Made by a program: the position numbers and the translations under genes. Positions 14,975 to 22,499 of a stretch of 39,485 nt of DNA are shown piece after piece. How positions within the stretch are numbered: the stretch's first letter is position 1; each line of letters begins with the position of its first letter. The DNA is from an uncultured Treponema sp. GTDB lineage: Bacteria > Spirochaetota > Spirochaetia > Treponematales > Treponemataceae. The stretch is from assembly GCA_947177175.1 (NCBI GenBank), contig CAMWTK010000019.1, positions 1 through 39,485 on the forward strand, in the 5' to 3' direction. The notes under the pieces are model-generated. The model saw nothing but the letters and a program-made list of their open reading frames with translations. It ran no database searches and was not told where the DNA came from.

Positions 14975-15444
14975 GTATCGCGCCGCGTGGCGAGGAACAT
15001 CAGTTTTTGCGAAAACTCTCTGTCAAAGGTACGGACGAATGCGTCGAATTCTTTTTTCCCGTAGGTCGATTTTTTTCGGTCATCTCCAAGGCCGATTTCG
15101 GCAAGGTTCAGCATAAAATTGCGTTCGCTCAGCCGATCGCCGATATTCTCTTTGGTAAAGACCGTGCCGCGGTCGTTCATCACGCACACGGATTTTTCTT
15201 GCAGGCGGGCGGCAAAGGGAATGTCGCGCGTAATGATGATGTCGCCCGCATTGCAGTGCGCAAAAATATAGTCGTCCGCCGCCTGTGCCGTCGGCTCGCA
15301 CACCGTCATCTGCGCACCAGCGGGCAGGGGAATTTCCCTGTTTGCGACAAAGAAAAGCGGTACGGAATATTTTTTGGTGCGGCGGAAAACGAATTCCCGC
15401 ACTTGCCGGGGACAGGAATCTGCGTCAATCCAGACCGAGAACAT
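14971..15444 (-). CDS. YaiI/YqxD family protein (DUF188), NYN-like
   Basis: This 157-aa protein has the family opening WIDADSCPRQVREFVFR with conserved aspartates at residues 7 and 9, followed by ADDYIFAHCNAGDIIITRDIPFA near residues 55-78 and NDRGTVFTKENI. The fold is related to PIN/NYN nucleases, but the biochemical role of the family is not established. It is the last gene of the infC operon, and its ATG shares one base with the zapA stop (TGATG). It ends 4 nt inside the convergent methyltransferase gene. Confidence 0.93.
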   Translation of the reverse strand: MFSVWIDADSCPRQVREFVFRRTKKYSVPLFFVANREIPLPAGAQMTVCEPTAQAADDYIFAHCNAGDIIITRDIPFAARLQEKSVCVMNDRGTVFTKENIGDRLSERNFMLNLAEIGLGDDRKKSTYGKKEFDAFVRTFDREFSQKLMFLATRRDT

Positions 15445-15746
15445 CAGCTGAGTGCCTGGTCGATTTTTTTTATCATTTCTATGGTGAGCCGCTCCGCTTC
15501 GCCGCCGTCATCGTTGACAAGCTGGCTTGCGATCTGCTGTTTCTTCGATTTTTCTTTGTATAATTCGTCGCACAGCGTAATACCCGTAAGGATTGCGACC
15601 TGCAACGAATTCTTGAGCGAGCCGCTCGCCTCAATCTGTTCGGCAATGCGCTTGTAGTAGTCGAGCAGTTTTTTCAGATATGCGCTGTCTTCATTGGCCT
15701 GAATGGCGAACGATGCGCCGAGCACGTCAATCTGCAATGCACCCAT
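15444..15746 (-). CDS. zapA: Cell division protein ZapA
   Basis: This 100-aa protein begins LQIDVLGASFAIQA, the ZapA signature beta hairpin, then YLKKLLDYYKRIAEQI and the helical dimerisation region to the C-terminus. ZapA bundles FtsZ filaments at midcell. The length is normal. AGGGA precedes the ATG at 15746. It lies 14 nt downstream of a coiled-coil gene that may encode its partner, within the translation-factor operon. Confidence 0.9.
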   Translation of the reverse strand: MGALQIDVLGASFAIQANEDSAYLKKLLDYYKRIAEQIEASGSLKNSLQVAILTGITLCDELYKEKSKKQQIASQLVNDDGGEAERLTIEMIKKIDQALS

Positions 15747-15760
15747 CAGATTGTCCCTGC

Positions 15761-16267
15761 CTAGAAAATATCAAACTGCCCTTGCGACGTGTCTTCCGGC
15801 TGGTCGGGAGCGGTTTCCGCATCGTCAAAAGAAATGTCCGGCGTAATCGGTGCGCCCTCGTCAAACGCCGCCTCTGCGCCGCTTTCGGCAATGCCCGGCG
15901 CAGGAATTTCGGTTTCTTGCTGCTGCACGGCGGGCTGTTCTGCCACCGGGGCGGGAGAAACGGTTGCTTCCTGCGGTTCGGCAGGAAGCAGAGCCGCCTG
16001 CGCCGCAACGGAAAGCACGGTGCTTTCTACGGCGTTCAGGCGTTCGAGTGCTTTTAAGATGCCTTCCTCAATCTTGCTCTGGTCGGTCTGAAAAGTAGAA
16101 AACTGCTCCGTTTTTGCAGACAGTGCGTTTGTGAGCTCTACGCATTTGCTCCGTAAAGCAGCAATCTCTGCATCTTTGTGCGCCACCGCCTGCTGTAGCT
16201 CGGCGATTTTTGACACTGCGCTTTCTACTTTTTGTTGCAACAACAGAACTTGATCGAGAGAAATCAT
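15761..16267 (-). CDS. Coiled-coil protein with an acidic tail, possible ZapA partner
   Basis: This 168-aa protein is a continuous coiled coil for about its first 75 residues (LLLQQKVESAVSKIAELQQA and similar heptads with Leu, Ile and Val at a and d positions), followed by a low-complexity tail rich in Ala, Pro, Glu and Asp. It ends with DISFDDAETAPDQPEDTSQG and a hydrophobic FDIF, a plausible docking peptide. I recognise no named family. It begins 2 nt after the rplT stop and directly precedes zapA, so it could act like ZapB, which uses a coiled coil to work with ZapA at the Z-ring. That function is inferred from position and architecture only. Confidence 0.82.
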   Translation of the reverse strand: MISLDQVLLLQQKVESAVSKIAELQQAVAHKDAEIAALRSKCVELTNALSAKTEQFSTFQTDQSKIEEGILKALERLNAVESTVLSVAAQAALLPAEPQEATVSPAPVAEQPAVQQQETEIPAPGIAESGAEAAFDEGAPITPDISFDDAETAPDQPEDTSQGQFDIF

Positions 16268-16269
16268 GC

Positions 16270-16629
16270 TTATGCCTTCAGTGCTTTTTTCGCGGTGTCT
16301 ACCACGGCTTTGAATGCCACGGGGTCTTCAATCGCCATGTTTGACAGTGCCTTGCGGTTGATGATAACGCCCGCCTTTGTCAGCCCGTCGATAAAGCGGG
16401 AGTAGGTGAGTCCCTCGTCGCGCACTGCCGCGTTGATACGCGCGATCCACAACTGGCGGAAATCGCCCTTGCGGTCACGGCGGTCAACATACGCATGCCG
16501 GAGTGCCTTGACGACCGCATCCTTTGCGGCCTTGTAGTTTGTTCCGCGGCGACCGGTGAAGCCTTTTGCCAGCTTCAGGATTTTTGCGCGGCGGTTGTTG
16601 CGTTTTGTGCCGTCTACTGCTCTTGGCAT
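16270..16629 (-). CDS. rplT: 50S ribosomal protein L20
   Basis: This 119-aa protein shows the complete L20 sequence pattern: a very basic N-terminus ([20 protein letters not shown]), [20 protein letters not shown] and [19 protein letters not shown]20 binds 23S rRNA and is needed for early large-subunit assembly. Order infC-rpmI-rplT is universal in bacteria; the spacing is 13 nt from rpmI. I see no L20 leader structure upstream of the operon. Confidence 0.99.
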   Translation of the reverse strand: MPRAVDGTKRNNRRAKILKLAKGFTGRRGTNYKAAKDAVVKALRHAYVDRRDRKGDFRQLWIARINAAVRDEGLTYSRFIDGLTKAGVIINRKALSNMAIEDPVAFKAVVDTAKKALKA

Positions 16630-16642
16630 ATCTTACTCCTCA

Positions 16643-16843
16643 TTAACCGTACGGAAGCTGCTGCTTGCGGATTCTCGCCGCAGAGTCTTCTGACAGGATT
16701 CCTGCGCCACGAAGGTGCATCTTTCTCTTGGAAGATTTCTTTGTCAGGATATGACGAAGGTTCATCTTCTTGTACTTCACTTTGCCAGTGCCCGTCAGTG
16801 AAAAACGTTTCGCGCTGGCCTTCTTTGTCTTCATCTTAGGCAT
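16643..16843 (-). CDS. rpmI: 50S ribosomal protein L35
   Basis: This 66-aa protein begins [20 protein letters not shown] and continues with [17 protein letters not shown], the standard L35 sequence. It is a small basic component of the large ribosomal subunit, located between infC (16 nt away) and rplT. Confidence 0.99.
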   Translation of the reverse strand: MPKMKTKKASAKRFSLTGTGKVKYKKMNLRHILTKKSSKRKMHLRGAGILSEDSAARIRKQQLPYG

Positions 16844-16859
16844 GAAACTACCCCTTCCC

Positions 16860-17390
16860 TTATTTGTCGCCCTGCTTGACTTTTGAGTTCAGCGTCATGG
16901 ACATAAACCGGCCTTCCATTGCAGGCTGTTTCTCCACGCCGAACGAACCCTCGCGCAGGCGTTTGGTTATTTCGTCCAGGACACCGTAGCCGAGTTCCGT
17001 ATGGGCAAGTTCACGGCCGCGGAAACGGATCGTTACTTTTACCTTGCTTCCCTCGTCCAGGAATTCCTGCACGTGCTTTGCCTTGGTATCAAGGTCGCCC
17101 GTGCCGATTTTCGGCTGCATACGGATTTCCTTGTTCTTCAAGGCTTTTTGGTTCTTGCGGGAATCACGGAGCCTTTTTTCCTGCTCGAACCGATATTTTC
17201 CATAGTCTAAGATTTTACAAACCGGCGGATTTGCGTTTGGCGAAACTTCCACAAGATCCAAGTCTCTTTCTTTTGCCAATGCCAGGGCTTCACGAGTGGG
17301 AACAATCCCGTTCTTTCCGCCCGCATCGTCAATCAACCGAACCTCGCGCACACGGATATGCTCATTTATCCGCAATCCTTTATCTGCCAA
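16860..17390 (-). CDS. infC: Translation initiation factor IF-3
   Basis: This 176-aa factor binds the 30S subunit, keeps subunits apart and checks the start codon. The N-terminal domain ([25 protein letters not shown]) and C-terminal domain ([29 protein letters not shown]) are complete. The start codon is TTG at 17390 behind a strong AGGAGG ribosome binding site; no ATG fits this position. E. coli infC also uses a non-AUG start, AUU, for autoregulation. UUG is a milder case and may not be autoregulatory. It heads the operon infC-rpmI-rplT-coiled coil-zapA-yaiI. Confidence 0.98.
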   Translation of the reverse strand: MADKGLRINEHIRVREVRLIDDAGGKNGIVPTREALALAKERDLDLVEVSPNANPPVCKILDYGKYRFEQEKRLRDSRKNQKALKNKEIRMQPKIGTGDLDTKAKHVQEFLDEGSKVKVTIRFRGRELAHTELGYGVLDEITKRLREGSFGVEKQPAMEGRFMSMTLNSKVKQGDK

Positions 17391-17435
17391 CTATCCTCCT
17401 CTGTGTTTGAAAAATGCAAACACTATTCAAATCGT

Positions 17436-17465
17436 ATGATACCACAAAATAAAGCGATGTGTCTA
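17436..17465 (-). promoter_or_regulatory. infC operon promoter
   Basis: On the minus strand TAGACA (17465-17460), an 18-nt spacer and TATCAT (17441-17436) place the transcript start near 17429. The leader of about 40 nt contains AGGAGG and is too short for an L20-type leader. Confidence 0.65.
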
Positions 17466-17502
17466 GTAGACGCGCCACGAAATAAGCGTTTTCGTGCCAA
17501 GG

Positions 17503-17531
17503 TTGACTGTTTTCCCACGAACAGATACCAT
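17503..17531 (+). promoter_or_regulatory. Promoter of the small lipoprotein gene
   Basis: TTGACT (17503-17508), a 17-nt spacer and TACCAT (17526-17531) precede the gene at 17553, with GGGG as a weak ribosome binding site in a leader of about 14 nt. It is divergent from the infC promoter. Confidence 0.65.
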
Positions 17532-17552
17532 TTGTTTTAGCGGGGTAATTTT

Positions 17553-17984
17553 ATGGAAAACAACGTGCAGGCAATACGTCCGATAATCGGGCGGATGGTG
17601 AAATGGGGGCTGTTTTTGCCGTTCTTCTTGCTGTCATGCAAATGGCTGGATGCCAGTGGGGCTTCTATCACCGTGCAGAATCAGACGGACAAGCCAATTA
17701 TGGTGCATGATTTCTCCCCGTTGGAAGATGCCCCGTCGTTTCCTGTCGAGGTCGCCGCGTATGCGGAATATGTCTTTAAATCGGGACGATTTCCTGAACA
17801 ATATACGTTCACGGTGGAAATTGACGACAAGCGGTACGACTCGGAGACGGGGTACGTACAGGACTGGCGGCGGTTTTCCATCGTCTTTGCGCTGTCAGAA
17901 AGCGAAACAGGCATCGTCTGCACGATTGACAAAGACGGCAGGGTGTTGAAGTTGAAAGAGATTGCCGGGAACGAGGGCACATGA
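17553..17984 (+). CDS. Small putative lipoprotein
   Basis: This 143-aa protein has a hydrophobic segment ending LLSC (cysteine 29 from this start, or 15 if translation begins at the in-frame ATG at 17595), so it is probably lipidated. The remaining 110 residues (SITVQNQTDKPIMVHDFSP, VEIDDKRYDSE, SIVFALSESETGIVCTIDKDG) look like a beta-sandwich. I recognise no family. The first ATG is preferred because it has a promoter and GGGG at suitable spacing. It is followed by a membrane protein gene with its own promoter, so an operon is uncertain. Confidence 0.8.
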   Translation: MENNVQAIRPIIGRMVKWGLFLPFFLLSCKWLDASGASITVQNQTDKPIMVHDFSPLEDAPSFPVEVAAYAEYVFKSGRFPEQYTFTVEIDDKRYDSETGYVQDWRRFSIVFALSESETGIVCTIDKDGRVLKLKEIAGNEGT

Positions 17985-18100
17985 TGCGCCGCTGGCGCGC
18001 AAAAACCGGCATAGCCACTACAGGACTTTGTTTTATGGCAGTAAACGAAAAATTTCAGCGTGTGCCGCAAAATCTGCCGCTGCTGCGTATATTGGCATTG

Positions 18101-18129
18101 TTTACAGGTTTTCGTTTTCGTGGTATGGT
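18101..18129 (+). promoter_or_regulatory. Promoter of the membrane protein gene, apparently leaderless
   Basis: TTTACA (18101-18106), a 17-nt spacer and TATGGT (18124-18129) are followed by five bases and the ATG at 18135. The transcript start would coincide with the start codon. Confidence 0.5.
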
Positions 18130-18134
18130 GGGGC

Positions 18135-18773
18135 ATGTATCTTTTTGCGTTGCTTTTGTTTCCGTGCGCGTTTGTGTTTTATGCCAGTGGGCGGGCAGCC
18201 GTCGTGCGTCCGCGGCTTTTGATCGCGCTTGCCGCGCTCGTTTTGGCGGGGCTGATTGCCGTGTTCCGTGGATTTTTCCTGTTCCGCACGCCGTATGATG
18301 GCGCGTGTCCGCTGTTTTTTTTCCTTGAGACGTTCTGTTCCTGTGCGCTCGTCCCGTGCGCGGCGTATGCGCTGTGCATGCTGTGCGCGCGCGATCCGGC
18401 AGAAACGAAAATCGGTTCGTTCGCGCTGTTCATGCTGCCGTTCTATGCGGTCTATCTTCCCGCCGAAATCTTTGCCCATCCCGTGCCGCTGCCGTTTTTC
18501 CTGCTGTTCGCCAAGCCGGTGCTGTATGTGCTTATGGTCGCTGCCGTCGCGCACGAGCTGTCGCGGCTGCCTGCCTGCCAAGGCCGCGCGTTTGCTGTCG
18601 CCCTGTGTGCGATGGTTGTGGCGGTTGCCGCGCCGTCGCTCATCGAGACGCTGTGGTACTACGCCTTTCCAGGGGCGGTGCAGGGGCTTGCCATCGTCGG
18701 TTTTGTCGCGCTGGTCGCCGTGCGGACGGGCTTGCTTTCCCGCCTGACTGGCATCGCTTCCCACCAGAAATAA
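18135..18773 (+). CDS. Multispanning membrane protein of unknown function
   Basis: This 212-aa protein is almost entirely hydrophobic and should cross the membrane about seven times, with short loops and several cysteines (around residues 12, 60-85). Segments such as LLIALAALVLAGLIAVFRGFF and GLAIVGFVALVAVRTGLL mark typical helices. No transporter or enzyme motif is recognisable. The frame is open upstream to 18060, but the ATG at 18135 is chosen because the first membrane helix begins there and promoter boxes lie immediately before it. It converges on fba across a terminator. Confidence 0.78.
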   Translation: MYLFALLLFPCAFVFYASGRAAVVRPRLLIALAALVLAGLIAVFRGFFLFRTPYDGACPLFFFLETFCSCALVPCAAYALCMLCARDPAETKIGSFALFMLPFYAVYLPAEIFAHPVPLPFFLLFAKPVLYVLMVAAVAHELSRLPACQGRAFAVALCAMVVAVAAPSLIETLWYYAFPGAVQGLAIVGFVALVAVRTGLLSRLTGIASHQK

Positions 18774-18800
18774 AAAAAGACGACGGCGCGAGCCGTCGTC
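18772..18800 (-). terminator. Rho-independent terminator of fba
   Basis: A perfect 9-bp stem (18779-18787 with 18792-18800) closes a 4-base loop. On the minus strand it is followed by seven T (18778-18772). There is no T-run on the plus strand, so it mainly ends fba transcription. Confidence 0.9.
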
Positions 18801-18825
18801 CTGTCTGTGTGCCGTCCGTGCGGTA

Positions 18826-19824
18826 CTATGCTTTTCCCGCCGAGCCAAGCACTTCTTCGTTCTTGCGCGCGTACATTTTTTTCAGCTCGTCGCGGGCGGG
18901 CCCGAGGTATTTGCGCGGGTCGAATTCTGACGGCTGCTCGGCAAAGACCTTGCGGATTGCGGCGGTCATCGCCATGCGCCCGTCGGAGTCGATGTTGATT
19001 TTGCAGACCGCCGATTTTGCCGCCTTGCGCAGCTGTTCTTCGGGAATGCCGACCGAGTCGGGCACTTTGCCGCCGAACTGTTCAATTTGCTTGACGTATT
19101 CAATCGGGATTGACGACGATCCGTGCAGGACGATGGGGAATCCCGGCAGTTTCTGCTCGATTGCTTCCAAAACGTCGAACGCGAGCGGCGGCGGGATCAG
19201 AATGCCGTCGGCGTTGCGCGTGCACTGGTCGGGCGTGAATTTGCAGCGTCCGTGGCTCGTGCCGATAGAAATCGCCAGCGAATCCACGCCGGTCTTTGCG
19301 ACGAAATCCTGCACTTCCTCGGGCTTGGTGTATTTGCTTTCCTCGGCGGCAACATCGTCCTCCACGCCGGCAAGCACGCCCAGCTCGCCCTCAACGGTCA
19401 CGTAGTCGGGGCGGGAGTGCGCGTATTCGCAGACCTGCTTGGTGAGCGCGACGTTCTCGTCGTAGGGCAAGGCAGAGCCGTCGATCATCACGGAAGAGAA
19501 GCCGGTGTCGATGCAGTCCTTGCACAGCTCGAACGAGTTGCCGTGGTCAAGGTGCAGGACGATCGGGATGTCGTAGCCCAGCTCGTGCGCGTACTCCACG
19601 GCACCGCGCGCCATGTTCTTGAGCAGGTTCTTGTTGGCGTATTTGCGCGCGCCCGAGGAGACTTGCAGGATGACCGGCGATTTTGTCTCCACGCACGCCT
19701 GAATGATTGCCTGCAGCTGTTCCATATTATTGAAATTATACGCCGGAACTGCGTATCCGCCTTTCATCGCCTTTTCGAACAGCGCTTTCGTGTTCACGAG
19801 GCCAAGCTCTTTGTAGCTCGTCAT
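18826..19824 (-). CDS. fba: Class II fructose-bisphosphate aldolase
   Basis: This 332-aa zinc aldolase cleaves fructose 1,6-bisphosphate to dihydroxyacetone phosphate and glyceraldehyde 3-phosphate in glycolysis. Key features are PAYNFNNMEQ at the N-terminus, VLHLDHGNSFELCKDCID with the zinc-binding histidine and catalytic aspartate, MIDGSALPYDENV, the VEGELG block, a GTSHGRCKF histidine motif, and VLHGSSSIP near residue 235. The length fits the class II type B group. The ATG at 19824 has AAGGAG upstream. Neighbouring flaA-like genes and fba occur in the same order in T. pallidum (from memory, TP0662-TP0664). Confidence 0.98.
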   Translation of the reverse strand: MTSYKELGLVNTKALFEKAMKGGYAVPAYNFNNMEQLQAIIQACVETKSPVILQVSSGARKYANKNLLKNMARGAVEYAHELGYDIPIVLHLDHGNSFELCKDCIDTGFSSVMIDGSALPYDENVALTKQVCEYAHSRPDYVTVEGELGVLAGVEDDVAAEESKYTKPEEVQDFVAKTGVDSLAISIGTSHGRCKFTPDQCTRNADGILIPPPLAFDVLEAIEQKLPGFPIVLHGSSSIPIEYVKQIEQFGGKVPDSVGIPEEQLRKAAKSAVCKINIDSDGRMAMTAAIRKVFAEQPSEFDPRKYLGPARDELKKMYARKNEEVLGSAGKA

Positions 19825-19877
19825 AGAAACTCCTTGTGTCTCTGTCAGCAGAATGTGAGTGATTCTGATATATCTCT

Positions 19878-19906
19878 ATGGTACGCCCGTTTCGCGATAA
19901 AATCAA
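19878..19906 (-). promoter_or_regulatory. fba promoter
   Basis: On the minus strand TTGATT (19906-19901), a 17-nt spacer and TACCAT (19883-19878) give a transcript start near 19871 and a leader of about 47 nt with AAGGAG. Confidence 0.65.
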
Positions 19907-19939
19907 GATTTAAAAATCACTAAATGACAAGAAAACGGT

Positions 19940-19968
19940 TTGACAAAGAACGCAAGGAGAAATATAAT
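19940..19968 (+). promoter_or_regulatory. Perfect sigma-70 promoter of the flaA-like operon
   Basis: TTGACA (19940-19945), a 17-nt spacer and TATAAT (19963-19968) match the housekeeping consensus at all twelve positions. The transcript would start near 19975, with a 94-nt leader before the ATG at 20069. This indicates strong constitutive expression and not sigma-28 control. Confidence 0.9.
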
Positions 19969-20068
19969 AAAGGTACGAATTTGTCTCATGTTTTTATGAA
20001 CGGATGTCGATAATAAAAAAGATGTCATTCCGGGCGCAAGACTGGAGGACGGACTGAAGGAGAATCGA

Positions 20069-20860
20069 ATGAAGAAGGGCATAGCGGTTGTTGTAGGCCT
20101 TGCTTTTGCCACCGCGTTTGGCTTTGCACAGTCGAACAGCAGGGCGGTGGAAACGGTTGTTGTCGATGATTTTGACAATGAGGGTGCGCAGGATTATCAC
20201 GTGCCGGGCAAAGGCTTTCAGGCAGGTGAGAAGTTCAACTGGACGTGGAACGTTCAGGCGAGCGCATTCATCGATGACGAGAATGGTTTTCCCAAGCTGG
20301 AGTATTTTGACGGGCAGCCGAATTCGCTCAGACTGCTGAACGGTGCGTCCGACAATACTCCGAAAGTGCTCGGCGTGGAAGTTTCGTTCAAGCGCAAGGG
20401 TGAGAACTGGTTTGAGATTTACCCGGAAGTGGACGGAAAGCCGTTTGAGATTCCGCTGAAAGGCACGGTGACGCAGATTGATTTCTGGGTATGGGGCGCG
20501 AATTACCTGTACTTCATCGACCTGCTCGTGCGTGATTCGGACGGTCGTGTGTATACGCTCCCGGCGGGAAATCTTGCGTTCAATGGCTGGAAGAACATCA
20601 TCGTCTCAATTCCCTCGTATCTGAAACAGCGTTCGCGTCTGCGCACTGGTCCGCGGACGATGTGTTTTGTGGGCTTCAGAGTCCGCACCGACCCGAACGA
20701 GTATGTCGATAATTTTGACATCTTTATTGACCAGCTGAAGTATACGACGAACACGCTCAGCAATGTGTTTGACGGGTATGAATTGCAGGGGGTTGAATTT
20801 GCCGGGGGTGACGGCGGTTCGGCTAACTCAAGCAGCAATGTTTCACAGGATGGTAGATAA
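20069..20860 (+). CDS. FlaA-family flagellar filament outer layer protein (first copy)
   Basis: This 263-aa exported protein has a signal peptide ending near residue 20 (FGFAQ). The mature part carries FlaA family features: TVVVDDFDNEG at the start, VLGVEVSFKRKGENWFEIYP near residue 110, KGTVTQIDFWVWGANY, and NLAFNGWKNIIVSIPSY, ending in an acidic, Ser/Gly-rich tail. FlaA proteins coat the periplasmic flagella of spirochetes. It is followed after 2 nt by a second family member, with a shared promoter of perfect consensus. AAGGAGA precedes the ATG. T. pallidum has a similar pair beside fba. Confidence 0.93.
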   Translation: MKKGIAVVVGLAFATAFGFAQSNSRAVETVVVDDFDNEGAQDYHVPGKGFQAGEKFNWTWNVQASAFIDDENGFPKLEYFDGQPNSLRLLNGASDNTPKVLGVEVSFKRKGENWFEIYPEVDGKPFEIPLKGTVTQIDFWVWGANYLYFIDLLVRDSDGRVYTLPAGNLAFNGWKNIIVSIPSYLKQRSRLRTGPRTMCFVGFRVRTDPNEYVDNFDIFIDQLKYTTNTLSNVFDGYELQGVEFAGGDGGSANSSSNVSQDGR

Positions 20861-20862
20861 GT

Positions 20863-21591
20863 ATGAAGAAAGTAATTGCAACATTCATGGCGTTTGCCGC
20901 GGCTGGCATGCTGTTTGCGCAGGCGCAAAGCACAGGGAACACGAGCCTTGCAGAGCCGGATCCTACCGTTATGGGTAACGATTCCGCGCGCCAGGCATTG
21001 CGCGAGGTTTCGGTAGACCGTTTTGAATTGGAAGGCGCGTGGAATGCGTCTATTTCTCCCGACTACGGCGTTATTTCTGCGCGGTTGTTTGACGGCGCGC
21101 CTGCCGCAAAAGAGCCGCTGAAAGGCGAAGAAGAAACCGTCGATTCAAAAGTGCTCGGCGTAAAGGTTGAATTCTTCCGCCGTGGCATCAACTCATTTTT
21201 TGTGCGCTCGACGCGCCCGATTCCGATTGAGGGCGTGACCAAGACGGTTTCAGTTTGGGTGGTCGGCCGCAATATGGATCACAATCTGACGCTGTTGGTG
21301 CAGGATTATTACGGGAATAATTTTGAGTTGTACATGGGATCGCTTGCGTTCAGCGGATGGAAACGTCTGACGGTCGCTGTTCCGCCGACGCCCGATGGCG
21401 AGCATGGCATTATTCAGCAGAGCGCGTACAACGGCTCTCGCCCGGGTTTGCGTATCGTGGGCTTTAGGATTGACTGTGATCCGATGCTCGCGCGCGGTTC
21501 GTACTATCTGTATTTTGACGACTTACGTGCCGTTACTGACCTGTACGACATTGAAAACCGTGACGAAGACGATATGCGCGATGACTGGTAG
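20863..21591 (+). CDS. FlaA-family flagellar filament outer layer protein (second copy)
   Basis: This 242-aa protein has a signal peptide ending near residue 19 (GMLFAQ) and a FlaA-like body with VLGVKVEFFRRGINSFFVRS, VTKTVSVWVVGRNMDHNLTL and GSLAFSGWKRLTVAVPP. These align with the preceding gene but the two are clearly diverged, so they are probably different sheath subunits. It lies 2 nt after the first copy and is followed by two terminators. A short acidic C-terminus (RDEDDMRDDW) replaces the longer tail of the first copy. Confidence 0.93.
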   Translation: MKKVIATFMAFAAAGMLFAQAQSTGNTSLAEPDPTVMGNDSARQALREVSVDRFELEGAWNASISPDYGVISARLFDGAPAAKEPLKGEEETVDSKVLGVKVEFFRRGINSFFVRSTRPIPIEGVTKTVSVWVVGRNMDHNLTLLVQDYYGNNFELYMGSLAFSGWKRLTVAVPPTPDGEHGIIQQSAYNGSRPGLRIVGFRIDCDPMLARGSYYLYFDDLRAVTDLYDIENRDEDDMRDDW

Positions 21592-21601
21592 TATCTGTCC
21601 G

Positions 21602-21619
21602 TTCCGGTTTTTGCCGGAA
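21602..21619. repeat. 6-bp hairpin after the second flaA-like gene
   Basis: TTCCGG and CCGGAA flank a TTTTTG loop. There is no T-run after it, so alone it is not a terminator; it may protect the 3' end of the transcript. Confidence 0.4.
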
Positions 21620-21645
21620 TGAATGGTAATGCCTCGTTTTTGCAG

Positions 21646-21671
21646 AAAAGCCCGCTTATGCGGGCTTTTTT
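21646..21671 (+). terminator. Rho-independent terminator of the flaA-like operon
   Basis: AAAAGCCCGC and GCGGGCTTTT pair across a TTAT loop, with T residues following on the plus strand and A residues preceding. The A/T flanks mean it can also act on the minus strand, ending the converging gene at 21724. Confidence 0.92.
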
Positions 21672-21680
21672 ATGGCTTGA

Positions 21681-21707
21681 TGACCGCTGTCTTGCGGTCA
21701 TTTTTTT
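21681..21707 (+). terminator. Second tandem terminator
   Basis: TGACCGC and GCGGTCA pair across a 6-base loop, followed by seven T (21701-21707). Together with the terminator 10 nt upstream it makes a double stop behind a strong promoter. Confidence 0.88.
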
Positions 21708-21723
21708 GTGTGAAGCACAAAAA

Positions 21724-22470
21724 TCAATCAGTTTGCAGATTGTACAAGGTGCTTCGGCCTTTCTTTCCGCATTTTTGTACGAGGTTCATGCGCGTGAAGA
21801 GCCACAGCAGGAGGCGGGCTTGGCTTGCGGCGGCGGAGCAGGTGCTTTTGTTTGCCTCGTGCGCGTGAATTTCTGAAAAAATCGCATTTTGCAGTTCTGT
21901 GGCGGTGAATTCGGCCGGCAGTGCGGGCGGAATGAGCGTCAGATAATCGGCTTTTGTTTGGTATCGTTCTTTTCTGATGATTGCCGTCAGTTTTTTTTCT
22001 TGCGGAATCCAGTCTTTGAGAAATCGTCGGCTTTTGTTTGCGAGCTGGACGGGCGTTGCGGTTTTTCGGCGCTGCTCGGTTATGGTGATGAACGGCACTT
22101 CGAGCATGAAGTGGGGGTGCAGCAGGAGCGGGTAGATGCCGGTCAGGTCGCGCAGGATTGCGTATATCGTCTGTTTTTTGGGGCTTTTTCGGCGGCTGAC
22201 GAGTGTGCCGTCCGGCGCGTAGGTTTCGATTGTTTTTTCGGCGACGATTGGGCGGACGATGGTCACTTTTTTGCCGGCGGTGAGCAGGTTCTGTGTCTTA
22301 GGTGTGAGTTTGGAAATGTTCGTCGTTTGGATTTCTATTACGTCGCCGGTTTCGGTCACGATGTCGCAAATCCAGTTGCCGGTGGGGACTTCGGTCGTGC
22401 CGTTGTATTCGAGCGCGTATAGGTGTTTGAGCGTGCGGTGTACGTCGGTCTCATTGTAGGTCTGAATCAT
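21724..22470 (-). CDS. Uncharacterised protein with PD-(D/E)xK-like motif and C-terminal winged-helix-like region
   Basis: This 248-aa protein has no export signal. Near the N-terminus a helix containing YALEYNG is followed by WICDIVTETGDVIEIQTTNI, a beta-hairpin with Asp36 then Glu46-x-Gln48. That D...ExQ layout resembles nuclease-fold proteins. Next come KKVTIVRPI, the conserved-looking RRKSPKK and DLTGIYPLLLHPHFMLEVPF. The last 70 residues (FTATELQNAIFSEI...LLLWLFTRMNLVQ) look like a winged helix. I recall an uncharacterised family with this pattern (possibly DUF8091) but cannot verify it. The start at 22470 excludes an upstream extension that would run antisense through the mraZ promoter. 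Confidence 0.8.
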   Translation of the reverse strand: MIQTYNETDVHRTLKHLYALEYNGTTEVPTGNWICDIVTETGDVIEIQTTNISKLTPKTQNLLTAGKKVTIVRPIVAEKTIETYAPDGTLVSRRKSPKKQTIYAILRDLTGIYPLLLHPHFMLEVPFITITEQRRKTATPVQLANKSRRFLKDWIPQEKKLTAIIRKERYQTKADYLTLIPPALPAEFTATELQNAIFSEIHAHEANKSTCSAAASQARLLLWLFTRMNLVQKCGKKGRSTLYNLQTD

Positions 22471-22499
22471 AATTTTTTTATTGTCGGCACAAAAATGGC

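Noticed and set aside
17981..18298. Small open frame overlapping the lipoprotein stop and the membrane protein
   Set aside because: Most of it is out of frame within a clear membrane protein gene, and its own sequence shows no domain.
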